From positions 1 to 64,000 of the forward strand of contig DATHVH010000323.1 of the NCBI GenBank assembly GCA_035461405.1: a DNA stretch of 64,000 nt, in the 5' to 3' direction. The notes beneath the pieces are model-generated. The model ran no database searches and was not told the origin of the DNA. It worked only from the letters and a program-made list of their open reading frames with translations. Source of the DNA: Anditalea sp035461405. Lineage in GTDB: Bacteria; Bacteroidota; Bacteroidia; Cytophagales; Cyclobacteriaceae. This document shows, one piece after another, positions 63,389 through 64,000 of this stretch (positions are counted from its first letter, which is position 1; each line of letters opens with the position of its first letter). The position numbers were made by a program, and so were the translations under genes.

Positions 63389-64000
63389 TTATCCCGCCTG
63401 TCTGGCATAATCTTCTACTGCATTCCAAACTCTAAAAATATTCCCGCTGCAGATTTTTTCTATATCTGACTTTTTATATCCTCGTTTAAGTAATTCTGCT
63501 ATCAGATTTGGATACATGGATACATCTTTCAGACCTGTGGGCAAAGAGTCCCCCACTCCATCATAATCCGAACCCAGACCTACATATTCAATGCCTGCAA
63601 TAGATACTACATGGTCTATATGATCCGCTACTTTAGTGACATCAGGAAAGGGATTATGCTTAGCGGTATATTCACTAATGTAAGCTCTGGCCTCAGGATC
63701 ACTTCTACTTAAATCATTTTCTGCTAGCCAGTTGACCATATGTTCACGTACTTCGCTGGTTTTTTGCTGATAATCACCATCAATAAAACTCCCCCCAAAA
63801 TTTATCATGATGACTCCTTTGTTTTCTGCCAGCTTTCTGATCATATCATCATCCATATTACGTTCAAAACCTGGAGTGAATTTCCTTGCTGAAGAATGAG
63901 AGGCTATTACCGGAACAGAAGTGATTTCCAAAACATCATAAAAAGTATTATCTGACACGTGAGAGATATCCACCATTATCCCTATACGGTTCATCTCCAA
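63389..64000 (-). CDS. Membrane dipeptidase (peptidase M19), C-terminal part
   Basis: The C-terminal 203 residues of an M19 (renal dipeptidase-like) zinc enzyme, cut by the right window edge; the start lies beyond 64000. Typical segments are DISHVSDNTFYDVLEI, VIASHSSARKF (metal-binding His), GLGSDYDGVGDSLPTGL and KICSGNIFRVWN near the end. The family hydrolyses dipeptides, including D-amino-acid-containing ones in some members. Full-length members are about 350-400 residues, so roughly half is missing. It has a strong terminator just downstream. Confidence 0.92.
   Translation of the reverse strand: MEMNRIGIMVDISHVSDNTFYDVLEITSVPVIASHSSARKFTPGFERNMDDDMIRKLAENKGVIMINFGGSFIDGDYQQKTSEVREHMVNWLAENDLSRSDPEARAYISEYTAKHNPFPDVTKVADHIDHVVSIAGIEYVGLGSDYDGVGDSLPTGLKDVSMYPNLIAELLKRGYKKSDIEKICSGNIFRVWNAVEDYARQAG

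Overview
The window is 64 kb of AT-rich DNA from a member of the Bacteroidota, most likely an aerobic Cytophagales-type bacterium (Cyclobacteriaceae-like). This is inferred from a SusC/SusD pair, a hybrid two-component sensor that ends in an AraC-type DNA-binding domain, an initiation-factor-type promoter of the TTG / TAnnTTTG kind ahead of the tRNA, the near absence of Shine-Dalgarno sequences, and many secreted proteins with cleavage sites ending in AQ. No phage, transposase, integrase or CRISPR array was found; the content looks like ordinary chromosome with one polysaccharide utilization locus (PUL).

Layout. 1-1.1 kb: rhodanese, DUF2892 membrane protein and OsmC, a small sulfur/thiol group. 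1.27-1.7 kb: an initiator tRNA-Met with promoter and terminator, flanked on both sides by decayed tRNA copies that each carry the same GC-rich palindrome. 2-4 kb: an outer-membrane barrel protein and a CNNM/CBS membrane protein. 4-11.2 kb (minus): a signalling operon of a 1910-residue soluble kinase with about twelve PAS domains and a GAF domain, a stand-alone receiver, and a receiver-PAS protein with an orphan histidine helix. 11.8-20.6 kb: housekeeping genes (purU, rtcB, a STAS-like protein, a universal stress protein coupled to a Kef-type antiporter, gdhA). 21.2-26.6 kb (minus): a sulfur-handling cluster of periplasmic double rhodanese, thioredoxin, persulfide-dioxygenase-like MBL/rhodanese fusion, OprD-like porin and a split YeeE/YedE transporter; two of its promoters share a CRP/FNR-like box. 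26.8-32.8 kb (minus): a tiny hydrophilic protein and an RND efflux operon (pump, adaptor, TolC) with a perfect 12-bp inverted repeat upstream. 33-39.3 kb: scattered small genes (zinc peptidase, two VOC proteins, DUF1810, methyltransferase, flavin reductase, alpha/beta hydrolase). 39.4-56.6 kb: a PUL for cellulose or another beta-1,4-glucan (sensor-regulator, GH5, SusC, SusD, surface glycan-binding protein, FG-GAP/ASPIC lipoprotein, GH9). 56.8-64 kb: a cyclopropane-synthase-like methyltransferase, a fatty-acid desaturase, a four-gene run (UPF0158, GNAT, GDPD, M1 peptidase), a small acidic-tailed membrane protein, and a dipeptidase cut by the window edge.

How the parts work together. In the PUL the lipoproteins SusD and the TIG-domain protein would hold glucan at the surface, GH5 and GH9 would cut it, SusC would import oligosaccharides, and the hybrid sensor would read them in the periplasm and switch on the genes. 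In the sulfur cluster the porin and YeeE pair would bring in thiosulfate or a related ion, and the rhodaneses, thioredoxin and MBL enzyme would handle sulfane sulfur. All functions are assigned by motif and family knowledge from the sequence alone; no database search was run.
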